From assembly GCA_014879575.1 (NCBI GenBank), contig JACSRU010000150.1:1-64000 (forward strand): 64,000 nt of DNA, given 5' to 3'. Below, piece by piece: positions 18,715 through 27,807 of this stretch; position 1 is the first letter of the stretch, and the number at the start of each line of letters is the position of its first letter. Both the position numbers and the translations under genes were made by a program. Origin of the DNA: Chthoniobacterales bacterium. Its GTDB lineage: Bacteria > Verrucomicrobiota > Verrucomicrobiia > Chthoniobacterales > Terrimicrobiaceae. Under the pieces are notes generated by a model that made no database searches, was not told the origin of the DNA, and worked only from the letters and a program-made list of their open reading frames with translations.

Positions 18715-20523
18715 ATGGTGGGTTTGGCGATGCCCCTCTTTCTTGGGGCATTCGCGCTTGGTTACTATTCGCTCTACGTGAACGCCGGCTTGAACCCGGG
18801 AGGAGAAGGCGGAACCATCGGGGTCGTGGCGATGCGCCTGTTGGAAGGTCAGCGCCCGATCATTGACACCTTTCTCGGATACAACGTGCTGTGGTTCCTT
18901 CCGGTGACTTGGCTGTTTGAGGTCGGCGGCCCGAACTACCTTGTGTTGCGCTGGTATTTTTTTGCCATCTGCACAGCCACCGGGCTTCTGACATATTTTC
19001 TCGTCCGAGGCTACACGCGCAACACCTGGTTCTCCGCGCTGCCTGCCATCCTGGTCATCCTTGTTCCCGGCATGATGTTTCGGAACTACATGGGATTTCT
19101 CGGCGTGTTCAATGCCTTCCTCCTGACCAGGGCGTTTGTGATGCCCAGGGAGTCCTCGTGGAAGACCCTGGGCTGGATGCTCGGGTCGGGAGCGGGACTC
19201 GGGCTGACGTATTTGTTCCGCATCGATCTGGGGATTTTTTCCACGCTCATATTCGTTGGGCTTGCCGTGCTTTACCCCCTTGGTGAGCGGGAGAAATTTC
19301 TGCGGCGGGGCGGGCTGGCTCTCCTGGGAGCTGTTGGCGGACTCCTGCTCGCCTGGGCTGTCCACCTCCCGGTATGGAATGATGCCAAGGCCCGGGGATA
19401 CGACCGGGACTTTCTGGACCAATACACCGGGTGGTTTGGAATGATCCGCTCCGAGTTGGGTCTGCATCTTACGGATCTGGCAGAGAAGCCTTCCTCCGAA
19501 CCAGTCGCCGTTTCTGCCGCACCGGTCTCCACGCCTCCTGCGCCAGTTGTTGCGCACGAGGAGACACAGGAGAGTTCCTCCGAAAAGGCGGCTGCGGAAT
19601 CGTGGGAGGATCGCGGCGCCCTCGCGCGGGTGCCGGCGTCCAATATTTTCCTTGGAAAAAAATGGACCGACAAGGCCTTTGCCCTGAGCACCTACGTTCC
19701 CATTTTTCTCTCAATGCTTGTTATCCTCCTGGGAGGAATGGGCCTGCTTGTTGCACTGGTCCGTCGGGACAGGGAGGCCAAGGAGCGGATGCTTTATCCC
19801 CTGACCGTGCTGGGTTGTTCCCTGATGCTTCTCCCGCAGTTTCTCTTCTTCCGTCCGGACACACCGCATCTTTCCGAAATGATGGTGCCCTTCCTGTCGG
19901 CACTCGCCCTCATCACCTGGGCGGCGGGTCGGCATGTGCGTGAGGGAAAAAGTCGGGTGGGCCGTGTCGGCGCCGGCGGGATCGGCGGGATCTGTATCGC
20001 GATGGGAGTCACGTATTTTTCCCATGGCTTTCCCAAGGAATCCGCCGGCTCGATTGCGGCAAAAAACAAGGTCTCGCACGAATTCCGCGCACTCAATGGG
20101 GTGCGCGTCATCGTGCGAGACCGTGATGCCGCCTGGCTGTCCGGGGTTCGGGATGCGATTTTACGGCATTCCTCGCCCGGCGAATATGTTCTCTGCCTTC
20201 CTTATTCTCCAACCATCAACTTCATGACCGACCGGCCCTCCCCGCTCCACAATTTGTATGTGGACAACTCCACGGCAGGCCATGAGTTTAACGCCCACTT
20301 CGCCGATCTGATGAGTCGGACTTCGCCGGCGGTTGTCGTGATTGACCAGCGGCGCATCAACCGGAATGAAATCTCGCGCTTCCGAAACTGGGCTCCGATC
20401 CCGTATCAGTGGCTCCGGGACAACTACACGTATTATGGGCGTTACTACCGGAGCGAAGTTTTTATCCGGAAGGACAAAGTTCATGGTCCGGTCGTGCCGG
20501 AAGCCATCGAAGTCACCGAATGA
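18715..20523 (+). CDS. Polytopic membrane protein, GT39/GT-C-like
   Basis: About 602 residues with roughly ten hydrophobic segments, an Ala/Pro/Glu-rich extracytoplasmic insert (about residues 265-305) and a soluble C-terminal domain of about 150 residues. The early motif GEGGTIGVVAMRLLEGQRPI followed by DTFLGYN resembles the first periplasmic loop of lipid-linked-sugar GT-C glycosyltransferases (PMT/ArnT type); no specific substrate can be given. In-frame TTG codons at 18610 and 18655 would add up to 35 basic residues; I chose ATG 18715, though an upstream start is possible. It is the only plus-strand gene of this part of the glycan locus, and its stop overlaps the convergent gene by 11 bases. 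Confidence 0.65.
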   Translation: MVGLAMPLFLGAFALGYYSLYVNAGLNPGGEGGTIGVVAMRLLEGQRPIIDTFLGYNVLWFLPVTWLFEVGGPNYLVLRWYFFAICTATGLLTYFLVRGYTRNTWFSALPAILVILVPGMMFRNYMGFLGVFNAFLLTRAFVMPRESSWKTLGWMLGSGAGLGLTYLFRIDLGIFSTLIFVGLAVLYPLGEREKFLRRGGLALLGAVGGLLLAWAVHLPVWNDAKARGYDRDFLDQYTGWFGMIRSELGLHLTDLAEKPSSEPVAVSAAPVSTPPAPVVAHEETQESSSEKAAAESWEDRGALARVPASNIFLGKKWTDKAFALSTYVPIFLSMLVILLGGMGLLVALVRRDREAKERMLYPLTVLGCSLMLLPQFLFFRPDTPHLSEMMVPFLSALALITWAAGRHVREGKSRVGRVGAGGIGGICIAMGVTYFSHGFPKESAGSIAAKNKVSHEFRALNGVRVIVRDRDAAWLSGVRDAILRHSSPGEYVLCLPYSPTINFMTDRPSPLHNLYVDNSTAGHEFNAHFADLMSRTSPAVVVIDQRRINRNEISRFRNWAPIPYQWLRDNYTYYGRYYRSEVFIRKDKVHGPVVPEAIEVTE

Positions 20524-21613
20524 TCTTTGCCTCGCGCAGACCCGCGAGAAATGCGGATGTCTCCTTCTGATTGTCGTGCATTTCCGCCACAAACCGGGCG
20601 GCCTCCCGCTGCATGTCCCTGAGTTCTTCGCCGTGCGCAAGCATCCCGGCGGCAGCGGTGACCATGCCCTCGAAATCCCCACCGCAAAATTTTCCGAGGG
20701 TGTAGGATTCAAAAAGTCCATCCGGATTCACATCCAGCGAAAGTAACGCGGTTCCGCCCAGGCCGGCTTGGATAAAGCTGTTCGGCCAGCCCTCCCACTC
20801 GGAGGTATTCACGAAAATGTGAGCCGAATCGTAAACGCCCTGGATTTCGTGGTAGGGCACCCGCTCGATGAACTCGAGGTTCGGGAGTTCGAGTGCCCGC
20901 GCATGGACGGCATTCCACAGGCCGACATCCTCACGCGGACAAACCATCCGGCATCTGGCCTTTGGAAGACGCCGCACAAGATCCAAAAACAAGTGGGGAC
21001 GCTTGATCGGCTGGCAACGCGACACCCAGAGAAGATCAATCGTCTTGTCGCCTGAAGGCGCTCCCGTGCGCGGAAGAATCAAGTTTCGATAGAGGCCACA
21101 GTCCAGCCCCGCAGCCCGGAAGAGGCGCCGCTGGTCCTCGGTCATGGCGAAGCGGATGTCGCATCGCCGCAGGGCGTATTCAAAGAAAAATCCGCGCACC
21201 GGATTTTCCCGTCGAAAGCCGCCATTGACCTCCGTATCCAATCCGCAAATAAAGCCGAGCTTGTATCCGAAGAGGGGCTTGAGGACATGGAGAATAAAGA
21301 GCCAGGTCGTCCAGCCCAGCAGGAACACAGACTCCGGGCGTTCCTCGCGGAGAACTTGTGCCACGCGAGGCAGGGCACGCAGGGTGTCCGCCAGACGCCC
21401 GGTTTGGAATTTCCCGGCATTCCGGATTCTGACGCCCTCATGCACTGCCGAATCCGGTTGTCCGGTATCGCCGGCAGCAATGACCACCTCATGTCCACGC
21501 GCGGCAAGTTCGCGCGCCAACAGGGCGACCTGCAACTCCGCGCCACCGGATACGCGCGTGGTGCTCCGCTCGAGCACCAAATGGGCGTGACTGGAATGAA
21601 ATACTATTTTCAT
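20513..21613 (-). CDS. Glycosyltransferase family 4
   Basis: A 366-residue GT-B enzyme. The N-terminus is STTRVSGGAELQVALLAREL; the donor domain carries IDLLWVSRCQPIKRPHLFLD and VNTSEWEGWPNSFIQAGLGG, a variant of the E-x7-E region. The ATG at 21613 overlaps the stop of the upstream GT2 gene (TGATG); the frame continues upstream into that gene but is not used. This is the last gene of the minus-strand glycan operon, and its end runs 11 bases into the 3' end of the convergent membrane protein gene. Confidence 0.88.
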   Translation of the reverse strand: MKIVFHSSHAHLVLERSTTRVSGGAELQVALLARELAARGHEVVIAAGDTGQPDSAVHEGVRIRNAGKFQTGRLADTLRALPRVAQVLREERPESVFLLGWTTWLFILHVLKPLFGYKLGFICGLDTEVNGGFRRENPVRGFFFEYALRRCDIRFAMTEDQRRLFRAAGLDCGLYRNLILPRTGAPSGDKTIDLLWVSRCQPIKRPHLFLDLVRRLPKARCRMVCPREDVGLWNAVHARALELPNLEFIERVPYHEIQGVYDSAHIFVNTSEWEGWPNSFIQAGLGGTALLSLDVNPDGLFESYTLGKFCGGDFEGMVTAAAGMLAHGEELRDMQREAARFVAEMHDNQKETSAFLAGLREAKIIR

Positions 21614-22611
21614 CAAAATCCCCTGGCCAGACGCGTGAGAAACGTGCGAAGCTGCGGAAGCGCAGCATACCGGAGAGGACAAACCGTCCGCAGGCAGGAA
21701 AGAAACGAAGCCGCACACACCGGGGAGACTCCGAGGGCCCGGTGCATCAACGTGTAGTCTTCCTCGGCAACAACCTCCCCGGCAGGTTCGCCAACCCGCG
21801 ATGCGAGACGCTCCCGGACGCTCAGATAATCATTCCAGCCCCTCTCATCGGGAAGGAGCCAGACCTCGGAGATTCTGGCCGCCTCCGAATCCGAAGCCTG
21901 CGCCCATTCCCTGAGATTGCCGCGAAGAATCTCGCGAAGGCCCTCCGTGCTTTTCTTTTTTACGGCGGCATTTTCGCGTCCCATGATCGAGCCGGGATGG
22001 TTCCTGTAGGAGACAAGGCACCTTGCCTCTCCGACGGCGGATCCCACGCGCAGCAGCCTGGACCACAGATCGAAGTCCGCCGTCACATTGTCCCCGGAAT
22101 ATCCGCCGAGCTGATCGCGCACGATTTTTGTCGGGAAGACCGCCGAGGTATGCGGAATGGCATTCCGAAAGCACAGATCCCAGCGCAAGTCACCATCGCG
22201 AAGCGGAGGGCGGAGCGTCCCACGCCACCATCCCCGATGGTCAATCAACGTTGCCCAGGAGTAAAAGAGCACGGCCTCCGGGCTCTGCAAGGTCAACTCG
22301 CGTTGCCGCGCCAGACGATCCGGATGGCAGCGGTCGTCGGCGTCCTGCCGGGCCACCCAAAGCCCCCTGGCTTCGGCAAGACCCGCATTCAGGGCACCGA
22401 CCAAACCTTGATTGGAATCGAGACGGATCAGGCGGATTCTGGCATCGGAATACCCGCGCACAATCCCGTCGGTCCCATCGCTTGAGCCGTCGTCCACAAC
22501 CAGAATTTCAAAATCGCCAAAAGTTTGGCCCAGCAGATCGCGAAGCGTCCGACCGATGTGTGCGCGGGCGTTGAAGGCCGGCAGAAGGATGCTGAAAAAC
22601 GGGCAGCTCAA
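21613..22611 (-). CDS. Glycosyltransferase family 2
   Basis: A 332-residue GT-A enzyme with FSILLPAFNARAHIGRTLRD, nucleotide-binding LVVDDGSSDGTDGIV and the DXD-region segment WVARQDADDRCHPDRL. A C-terminal stretch of about 100 residues is basic and may contact the membrane. The start overlaps the stop of the nucleotidyltransferase gene upstream by 4 bases, so that toxin-like gene is transcribed with it. Confidence 0.9.
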   Translation of the reverse strand: MSCPFFSILLPAFNARAHIGRTLRDLLGQTFGDFEILVVDDGSSDGTDGIVRGYSDARIRLIRLDSNQGLVGALNAGLAEARGLWVARQDADDRCHPDRLARQRELTLQSPEAVLFYSWATLIDHRGWWRGTLRPPLRDGDLRWDLCFRNAIPHTSAVFPTKIVRDQLGGYSGDNVTADFDLWSRLLRVGSAVGEARCLVSYRNHPGSIMGRENAAVKKKSTEGLREILRGNLREWAQASDSEAARISEVWLLPDERGWNDYLSVRERLASRVGEPAGEVVAEEDYTLMHRALGVSPVCAASFLSCLRTVCPLRYAALPQLRTFLTRLARGF

Positions 22612-23135
22612 GGCTTGATGATTTCGACAAAGTTGCGTCCGGCTCTGAACATCTCCTTTTCCCCGAGCGGCATTGTGTACAAGCGCTCACGGAGTTTTTC
22701 CTCCGTGATTTTCTTGAGTTCCAGCAGTCCCTTCACAAGTGCCAGGTCTTTTTCCCTGCCAACAACTACTTTCACCGCCGCGAGATCCAGAGGGTCCAGA
22801 GCGAAAACATTGTTAAAACCGTCCATCGGCACCAGACGATCCTCCCAACCCGGCGGCAGGCTCGCTGCAATCGTCGGGTGGAGGATGTCGGCATGATATC
22901 CTTTCTCGGCGTTGAAGAGGCTTCCCTGCCCGAGGGACTCATTTAGAAATGCAGCGATTTCTTTGCTGATCGGCTCCAGAAGCAAGTCCGCATCGTAGGT
23001 ATTCTCAAGAAGCCCGGCTTCGCCCAACTCTGGAAACGAGACAAGGAGCGAAGCCGAGCCGAGCACCACCACTTTCCGACTCTCGCCCAGAGCACCGGCA
23101 GCTTTCACAAGGTGTTTCAGTGCGTGAATGCGCAT
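22608..23135 (-). CDS. Nucleotidyltransferase-fold protein (DUF6036-like), possible toxin
   Basis: A 175-residue protein with a minimal nucleotidyltransferase pattern: VVVLGSASLLVSFPEL, then NTYDADLLLEP where the two acidic residues of the DxD motif are expected, and a later LDPLDLAAVKVVVGREKDLAL typical of DUF6036 and AbiEii-like proteins. Such proteins are often toxins of toxin-antitoxin pairs that modify tRNA or other targets (family knowledge; not shown here). Its start overlaps the upstream small gene by 19 bases and its stop overlaps a glycosyltransferase start by 4. The longer frame to 23294 is a shadow of the upstream gene. Confidence 0.7.
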   Translation of the reverse strand: MRIHALKHLVKAAGALGESRKVVVLGSASLLVSFPELGEAGLLENTYDADLLLEPISKEIAAFLNESLGQGSLFNAEKGYHADILHPTIAASLPPGWEDRLVPMDGFNNVFALDPLDLAAVKVVVGREKDLALVKGLLELKKITEEKLRERLYTMPLGEKEMFRAGRNFVEIIKP

Positions 23136-23461
23136 TCCAAAATGAACGGCCGTCTTTCCGCAGCGGTCAGGATTCCCGCAAATGGCGCAAAGTCCCGCAG
23201 ATGCTCCGCTTTTTCGTTGTCTTCCCTCAGCGATGAGAGCAGTGCTTGCATTCCTTCCCCGGAGGTCTGAGCGGCGATGATCATCGCCTCCCACTGGCGG
23301 AGTCGATGCTGCTGGTCAGCCCCGTTGGCGAGCCATCGCGCGATATTTTCCAGTCCCACTTGAAGCAATGAGGGGTTCTGCTCGATTTTATCCGCAATCA
23401 AATGGAACATGCCGAGCCTGTTGAACCGGGGCTGGGTTGCCGATGGAAATACTTCGGGCAT
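23117..23461 (-). CDS. Small partner of the nucleotidyltransferase, possible antitoxin
   Basis: A 114-residue, probably all-helical protein with no DNA-binding motif I can name. Features are RFNRLGMFHLIADKIEQNP, LENIARWLANG, HRLRQWEAMI and a C-terminal DFAPFAGILTAAERR. It overlaps the nucleotidyltransferase gene by 19 bases, the arrangement expected of an antitoxin-toxin pair. The ATG at 23461 is kept because GGAG lies upstream and the RFNRL segment appears to be part of the domain; ATG 23410 is an alternative. A palindrome lies 18 bases upstream. Confidence 0.6.
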   Translation of the reverse strand: MPEVFPSATQPRFNRLGMFHLIADKIEQNPSLLQVGLENIARWLANGADQQHRLRQWEAMIIAAQTSGEGMQALLSSLREDNEKAEHLRDFAPFAGILTAAERRPFILECAFTH

Positions 23462-23478
23462 GTGAAGAGCCTACTCCA

Positions 23479-23489
23479 GGTGGACCACC
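23479..23489. promoter_or_regulatory. Palindrome upstream of the putative antitoxin
   Basis: GGTGGACCACC is an 11-base perfect palindrome around a central base, 18 bases before the start of the putative antitoxin gene on the minus strand. A TTGAAG/TAGGCT promoter-like pair with 17-base spacing spans it. It could be the operator for autoregulation of the pair. Confidence 0.3.
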
Positions 23490-23515
23490 GCTTCAAGCCG
23501 CATGGAAACCGGCGG

Positions 23516-24661
23516 TCAAGAGGCGAGCAGATTGTGAAAAACCGCCGCGTGATGATCGATCCAGCTGTTTACATGAAATGTTCGGATCGCATGATCCCGA
23601 GCAGCCTGTGACATCGCAGGGTGCTTTTGCATGATCTGCTCGACCCCGTCGGCAAGCGCGGAGGGATCCCCCGCCTGATCCTCCGTCCAGCTTTGGGGAA
23701 CGGGAACGAGAACTCCGGCGACATTCGGCACCAATTCCGGCATCCCTCCGCTGTGCGTGCCGACCACCGGAACACCACAGGCCATCGCCTCAATCGGCAC
23801 CGTCGGGCACGGATCGTTGAATTTCGTGTGGAGCAAAACATGAGCCCGTCGATAAATGTCCGGTGCTTCGCTTTGCCGAAAAGGCGGCAGGATTGTCACA
23901 CGGTCACGAATCCCCTGCATCTCCCGCTCCACCTGGGCGACGGCATTCTTCCAGCGAAATTCCCCCGCCAGGGTGAGGTGGGCGTTGTGGCCGCGCTTGA
24001 GCAGAACGCGAAAGGTGTCCAACACGGATTTCGTGCGATACAGCGCATGGCTCGTGCCTGCCGCAAGGATCTGCCAGGGCTCGCGCGGCAATTCGGCCTC
24101 CGCAGGAGAAAACGTCTGGATATCGACGGGATTGAGGCAGATCTCCGAGGGCGCGGTGGACGGCCCGAGATACCGCTCGGCACTGAGTCGGGAAAACTCG
24201 CTCTGGTTGAGGATATAATCCGCCTGGGCGCGAAGCCCCGCCATCCGCCGGTTGAACCACGCGTAGTAATCCCCGTAACAGCCGGGATACGCGATGCCGT
24301 TTTGGTTCCAGACCAGTCGTGTCCCCAGGCGTTTTGCGGCGCACACGATTTCCTCCGCATGGGCGGGGAGCGCGCTGCTCACGAGATAGACAATATTGAA
24401 CCGGTCATAATGTTCGGGAAATTTTTCCCTGAGCGGGATGAGTTTGACTTGGCCGCCAATGGGAAGCCCGGACGACGAAGCCGACGGGGTGAGATGACCG
24501 TAGTTAAGAACCGGAACGGCATCTGCGGACGTCCGCAGGGCGGAGGCACGCCTGCGGACGGCGCGGCGTTTTTTGGAATGAAGAACGCGAGAGGCCGCCT
24601 CGCGCAGCGAAAAATAGAGCACTGACCCGGTGCCGACAGGTTCGATGATGCGGAGACTCAT
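23516..24661 (-). CDS. Glycosyltransferase family 4
   Basis: A 381-residue GT-B enzyme. The N-terminal domain includes RLVWNQNGIAYPG; the donor domain has QILAAGTSHALYRTKSVLDT, VTILPPFRQSEAPDIYRRAH and PTVPIEAMACGVPVVGTHSG with the E-x7-E acidic residues. The start shares ATGA with the stop of the next gene upstream. The roughly 55 bases after its stop codon contain the promoter-like region of the nucleotidyltransferase pair. Confidence 0.9.
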   Translation of the reverse strand: MSLRIIEPVGTGSVLYFSLREAASRVLHSKKRRAVRRRASALRTSADAVPVLNYGHLTPSASSSGLPIGGQVKLIPLREKFPEHYDRFNIVYLVSSALPAHAEEIVCAAKRLGTRLVWNQNGIAYPGCYGDYYAWFNRRMAGLRAQADYILNQSEFSRLSAERYLGPSTAPSEICLNPVDIQTFSPAEAELPREPWQILAAGTSHALYRTKSVLDTFRVLLKRGHNAHLTLAGEFRWKNAVAQVEREMQGIRDRVTILPPFRQSEAPDIYRRAHVLLHTKFNDPCPTVPIEAMACGVPVVGTHSGGMPELVPNVAGVLVPVPQSWTEDQAGDPSALADGVEQIMQKHPAMSQAARDHAIRTFHVNSWIDHHAAVFHNLLAS

Positions 24662-25845
24662 GGGATTTGCGCCTCAGTTTCGGCATTCGCAATTTCGATT
24701 GCCCGGGCGGCCAGCGATCCGGGCTCGGCCTGTTTGCGGCGGACATGGTTCATGATGTCCGCGACGTGCGGATGGCAGCCAAGCGGTTCGCGAACTCCAC
24801 GGAAAATACGCCGCAGACCAAGGTTCCATAAGGCACCCGCCTGGCGAGCAGCTGGCTCGCGCGTGCCGGAAAATTTTTTGTAGGCGGCGACCAGGCACTC
24901 TCCCAATGTTGCGGCGGAATGCGAGGTCAGAGCCTTCGCGCGGAGCGGAGAAAAATCCACCCGCCCGGAAGCCATCGCAACAAGGAGATCGGCCCCCTCC
25001 TGTGGCGAGGTATAGAGCCAGCCGTCGAGCAAATCCGCCGCCATGCCAACCGGTGTGGAAATGACCGGACGCCCGGCAAAAAGGGACTCAAGGACGGAAT
25101 AAGGTCCGCCCTCCCAGCGCGACGAGATGAGCACGCAATCGAGCGCGGAGTAAAGCCGGTTGAGTTCCCTGCGCGACAAGACATTCACCGAAAAATCATC
25201 CGTGGAGAGCGTCTTCCCGGCAAAGACAAACGGGAGGTTCCGCCGGGCCAGTTCCCCGCGCAACCAGTGCCGTCGCGGCCCCGCCAGTAAAACCTTCAGG
25301 GAAGGAATTTCCCGGCGCGCCCGCTCCACAATTTCCACAAAGACATCCGGTCCTTTCTGGGCTTTGGACCGGGCGAGATTTTTTTCCAGGGAATCCCTGT
25401 GGAAATTTCCGACCACAAAGTCGCCATCAGACAGTCCGAGTTTTTGACGAATCCCGGCGCGTTCCCCGGCCGGGAGCGGACAAAAAATTCCGGGATCAAC
25501 CGTGTAGGGAGCCCGAACGACCGGGAGTCCGAGTTCTTCAAACTGGGCGACCGCCTCGCGCGAGCGCGCAATCCACAAATCCACACGTGCCGCCGCCTCC
25601 TCGAACCCCGGGCGCGTCAGATAAAAAGCCGGTGGATTGTCGGCAAAGCAGAGGATGGACTTGCCGCGAAGCGCAACAGCTCCCGCCTGTAACAGCGGCG
25701 GCCACCATGCGGAATGAATGATCGGGGATGCGGCAAACGATCCGGCAACCACCTCCCCCGCCACCGCCGCCCTTGCGCGCTCCAGATCCTCATCCAGAGC
25801 CCACCCGATCCCCTGCCCTCCGAAAAAATGGACGTGTGGTTTCAA
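24658..25845 (-). CDS. Glycosyltransferase family 4
   Basis: A 395-residue GT-B enzyme beginning KPHVHFFGGQGIGWALDED. The C-terminal domain shows GDFVVGNFHRDSLEKNLARS, LKVLLAGPRRHWLRGELARR and SSRWEGGPYSVLESLFAGRP with the conserved glutamates. I place the start at TTG 25845, where TTGA overlaps the stop of the upstream gene; the frame runs on to 26127 inside that gene without homology. Confidence 0.85.
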   Translation of the reverse strand: MKPHVHFFGGQGIGWALDEDLERARAAVAGEVVAGSFAASPIIHSAWWPPLLQAGAVALRGKSILCFADNPPAFYLTRPGFEEAAARVDLWIARSREAVAQFEELGLPVVRAPYTVDPGIFCPLPAGERAGIRQKLGLSDGDFVVGNFHRDSLEKNLARSKAQKGPDVFVEIVERARREIPSLKVLLAGPRRHWLRGELARRNLPFVFAGKTLSTDDFSVNVLSRRELNRLYSALDCVLISSRWEGGPYSVLESLFAGRPVISTPVGMAADLLDGWLYTSPQEGADLLVAMASGRVDFSPLRAKALTSHSAATLGECLVAAYKKFSGTREPAARQAGALWNLGLRRIFRGVREPLGCHPHVADIMNHVRRKQAEPGSLAARAIEIANAETEAQIP

Positions 25846-26822
25846 GTGGAGCAGACCAGTTGCTGGATGATCCTGCGGTAGGCGACGCACATTTGGTCGC
25901 CGGACGGTGCCTCCTGGAGAACAACACGCCGGAGGGCGGAATAGTTGGAACGCAAGGCATCCATGGCGGCAGGAAAATCCTCGCCAAGAAGAACGCCGAA
26001 TTTCTTTCCGAGTTCCACAGTTCCCCCGGTGTCGGCGGTATAGAGAAGCGGGAGTCCACATTGCATCGCCTCGACCGGATGCATGGCACCGGGTTCGTAG
26101 CGCGAAGCCGTCACCGCGACATGACATTCGCGAAGGATCTCCGCGAGGCGGTGACCGGACCGCGCGGGAAATGTCCGGGCCGCACGCCAGCGAATCCGCT
26201 CCGGCCAGCGTCCGACAATCCAGAGTTCGAGCCCCGGCAGGCGGCCGTCCGCAATCCCCGCATCAATCGCCTCGTAAACATCAAACCCCTTTGCGGGATT
26301 ATCCGACCAGTGATGCGTCACCAAGCGGAGCGGCTGGCCCGGCTTCCAGACTGGGGCGGCAAACGGATGGAAGACCGAAGGATCCGCCCCATTGTGGATC
26401 ACGCTGTGCGGACGCGAGCGATCGAACCACCGCTCCGCGTGATAGTCCCGCAACCACTCGGACACAAAAACTGTGTGGTCGGCGGCCCGGTTGCATTCCG
26501 CCAGATGGGCATCCATTTTATCCGTCCCCTTCCGAATGTCGTTGTCATTGATCCGCTGGATGCAGCGCAGCCGGGCACCGGATTCCTTCGCCCGCCGCAC
26601 CTCATCGTAGGAAAAGGTCAGCCCCCCACCAAGCCCCGCATGCGTCCCAAGCACACAATCCACCCTGTCATCGCATTTGGAAACCGTGCGAAACCCACAC
26701 CGTTCCAGATAGGGTGCGACCTGGCCGAGCCATTGGTTGCCGCCGCCATACGGACCCCGCCGCCAGCGCATGTTGAAGGCAACGGTCGCATGTCGGACGG
26801 ATGGACTAAAAAACGATTTCAT
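25842..26822 (-). CDS. Glycosyltransferase family 4
   Basis: A 326-residue GT-B enzyme, somewhat short for the family, with a compact N-terminal domain starting at RHATVAFNMRWRRGPYGGGN. It shows VFVSEWLRDYHAERWF, HSVIHNGADPSVFHP, LRLVTHHWSDNPAKGFDVY and ASRYEPGAMHPVEAMQCGLP. The ATG at 26822 lies 7 bases after the upstream stop and is preferred to a TTG at 26843. Confidence 0.87.
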   Translation of the reverse strand: MKSFFSPSVRHATVAFNMRWRRGPYGGGNQWLGQVAPYLERCGFRTVSKCDDRVDCVLGTHAGLGGGLTFSYDEVRRAKESGARLRCIQRINDNDIRKGTDKMDAHLAECNRAADHTVFVSEWLRDYHAERWFDRSRPHSVIHNGADPSVFHPFAAPVWKPGQPLRLVTHHWSDNPAKGFDVYEAIDAGIADGRLPGLELWIVGRWPERIRWRAARTFPARSGHRLAEILRECHVAVTASRYEPGAMHPVEAMQCGLPLLYTADTGGTVELGKKFGVLLGEDFPAAMDALRSNYSALRRVVLQEAPSGDQMCVAYRRIIQQLVCST

Positions 26823-26829
26823 GGAAAAT

Positions 26830-27807
26830 CTATGCGGTGACAATCTCAGTGATCACGCTCGAGTTCAAACTCGCCTTAAGCAAATTGCCCTCCGCATCAC
26901 ATGGAAGTTGGAAGCCGATCGGCTTCACGGTGGATTCAAAGGACAGCGGATAGCGTCCGTCCCCGGAAGGCAGTGAGGCCTCGTTGAGAATCTCGTAATA
27001 AAACGAACCGTCCTTCGGAGGTGTATAGATGCCATGCCTTTTCCCCTGGCGCATCTTGGCCTTGCACCCGATGTCGTCGTTTATGATGTCTGCGGCGACG
27101 GGACGCGAAAGCAGCGCCATCTGCCAGTGGAAGGAACTGCTCTGGAAACGCTCGATCATGTCGTCCTCGGCACCGAGCGAGGAGTCCACAAGATTTGATT
27201 GCGTCGCATCCCGTGTCTTCCAGGGGCCCAGAGCCTTCCAGCAAGCCAGCGGGGTCAGTGACGGAATCCCCGAGGGAACCACACCGGGAATCCGCCAGCC
27301 GCAGGTCGCAAGCGAAAGCGGATTCGTGATTCGACGGGGAATCCGGAAATGAAATTTTCTCCGAACAGCTTCGGCCGCAATGCCGACCGCCTCCTCCAGC
27401 CGGGGCGGGCCGAGAAGTCTTCGACAGGTTTTTTTTCGCAGAAAATTCAAGCCAACCGATCCGATCTCCGGATGCGTCTCGAGGGTTTCCACAAGTGCGC
27501 TCATCCAATCCCCCTCCACCACGAACTGCATGTCGTCCGGCCAAAGGAGGAGGTATTTTCCGGTCGCACGGGCGACGATTTCGTTCATCGCCGCGGCGTG
27601 GGTTTGCTCGCGGAACCACTTGTTCGGGATCCAGTCGAGTCCGGCAATATAGTCCCGAAGACCGGGTTCCCGGGACGCGTTATCGCTGACAATCCACTCG
27701 ATGTCCGGATACCGGATGCACCGGCGCGCGGATTCCACGGTTGCGCGGAAGTAGTGGAGACGGTTCCAACTTAAAAAGGCAACGGTGATTCCTGGCAAGG
27801 TCTTCAT
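26830..27807 (-). CDS. Glycosyltransferase family 2
   Basis: A 325-residue GT-A enzyme: ITVAFLSWNRLHYFRATVES, IEWIVSDNASREPGL and the metal-binding segment KYLLLWPDDMQFVVEGDWM. The C-terminal 150 residues are not typical of the core fold and may set acceptor specificity. The ATG overlaps the upstream stop by 4 bases. Confidence 0.85.
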   Translation of the reverse strand: MKTLPGITVAFLSWNRLHYFRATVESARRCIRYPDIEWIVSDNASREPGLRDYIAGLDWIPNKWFREQTHAAAMNEIVARATGKYLLLWPDDMQFVVEGDWMSALVETLETHPEIGSVGLNFLRKKTCRRLLGPPRLEEAVGIAAEAVRRKFHFRIPRRITNPLSLATCGWRIPGVVPSGIPSLTPLACWKALGPWKTRDATQSNLVDSSLGAEDDMIERFQSSSFHWQMALLSRPVAADIINDDIGCKAKMRQGKRHGIYTPPKDGSFYYEILNEASLPSGDGRYPLSFESTVKPIGFQLPCDAEGNLLKASLNSSVITEIVTA

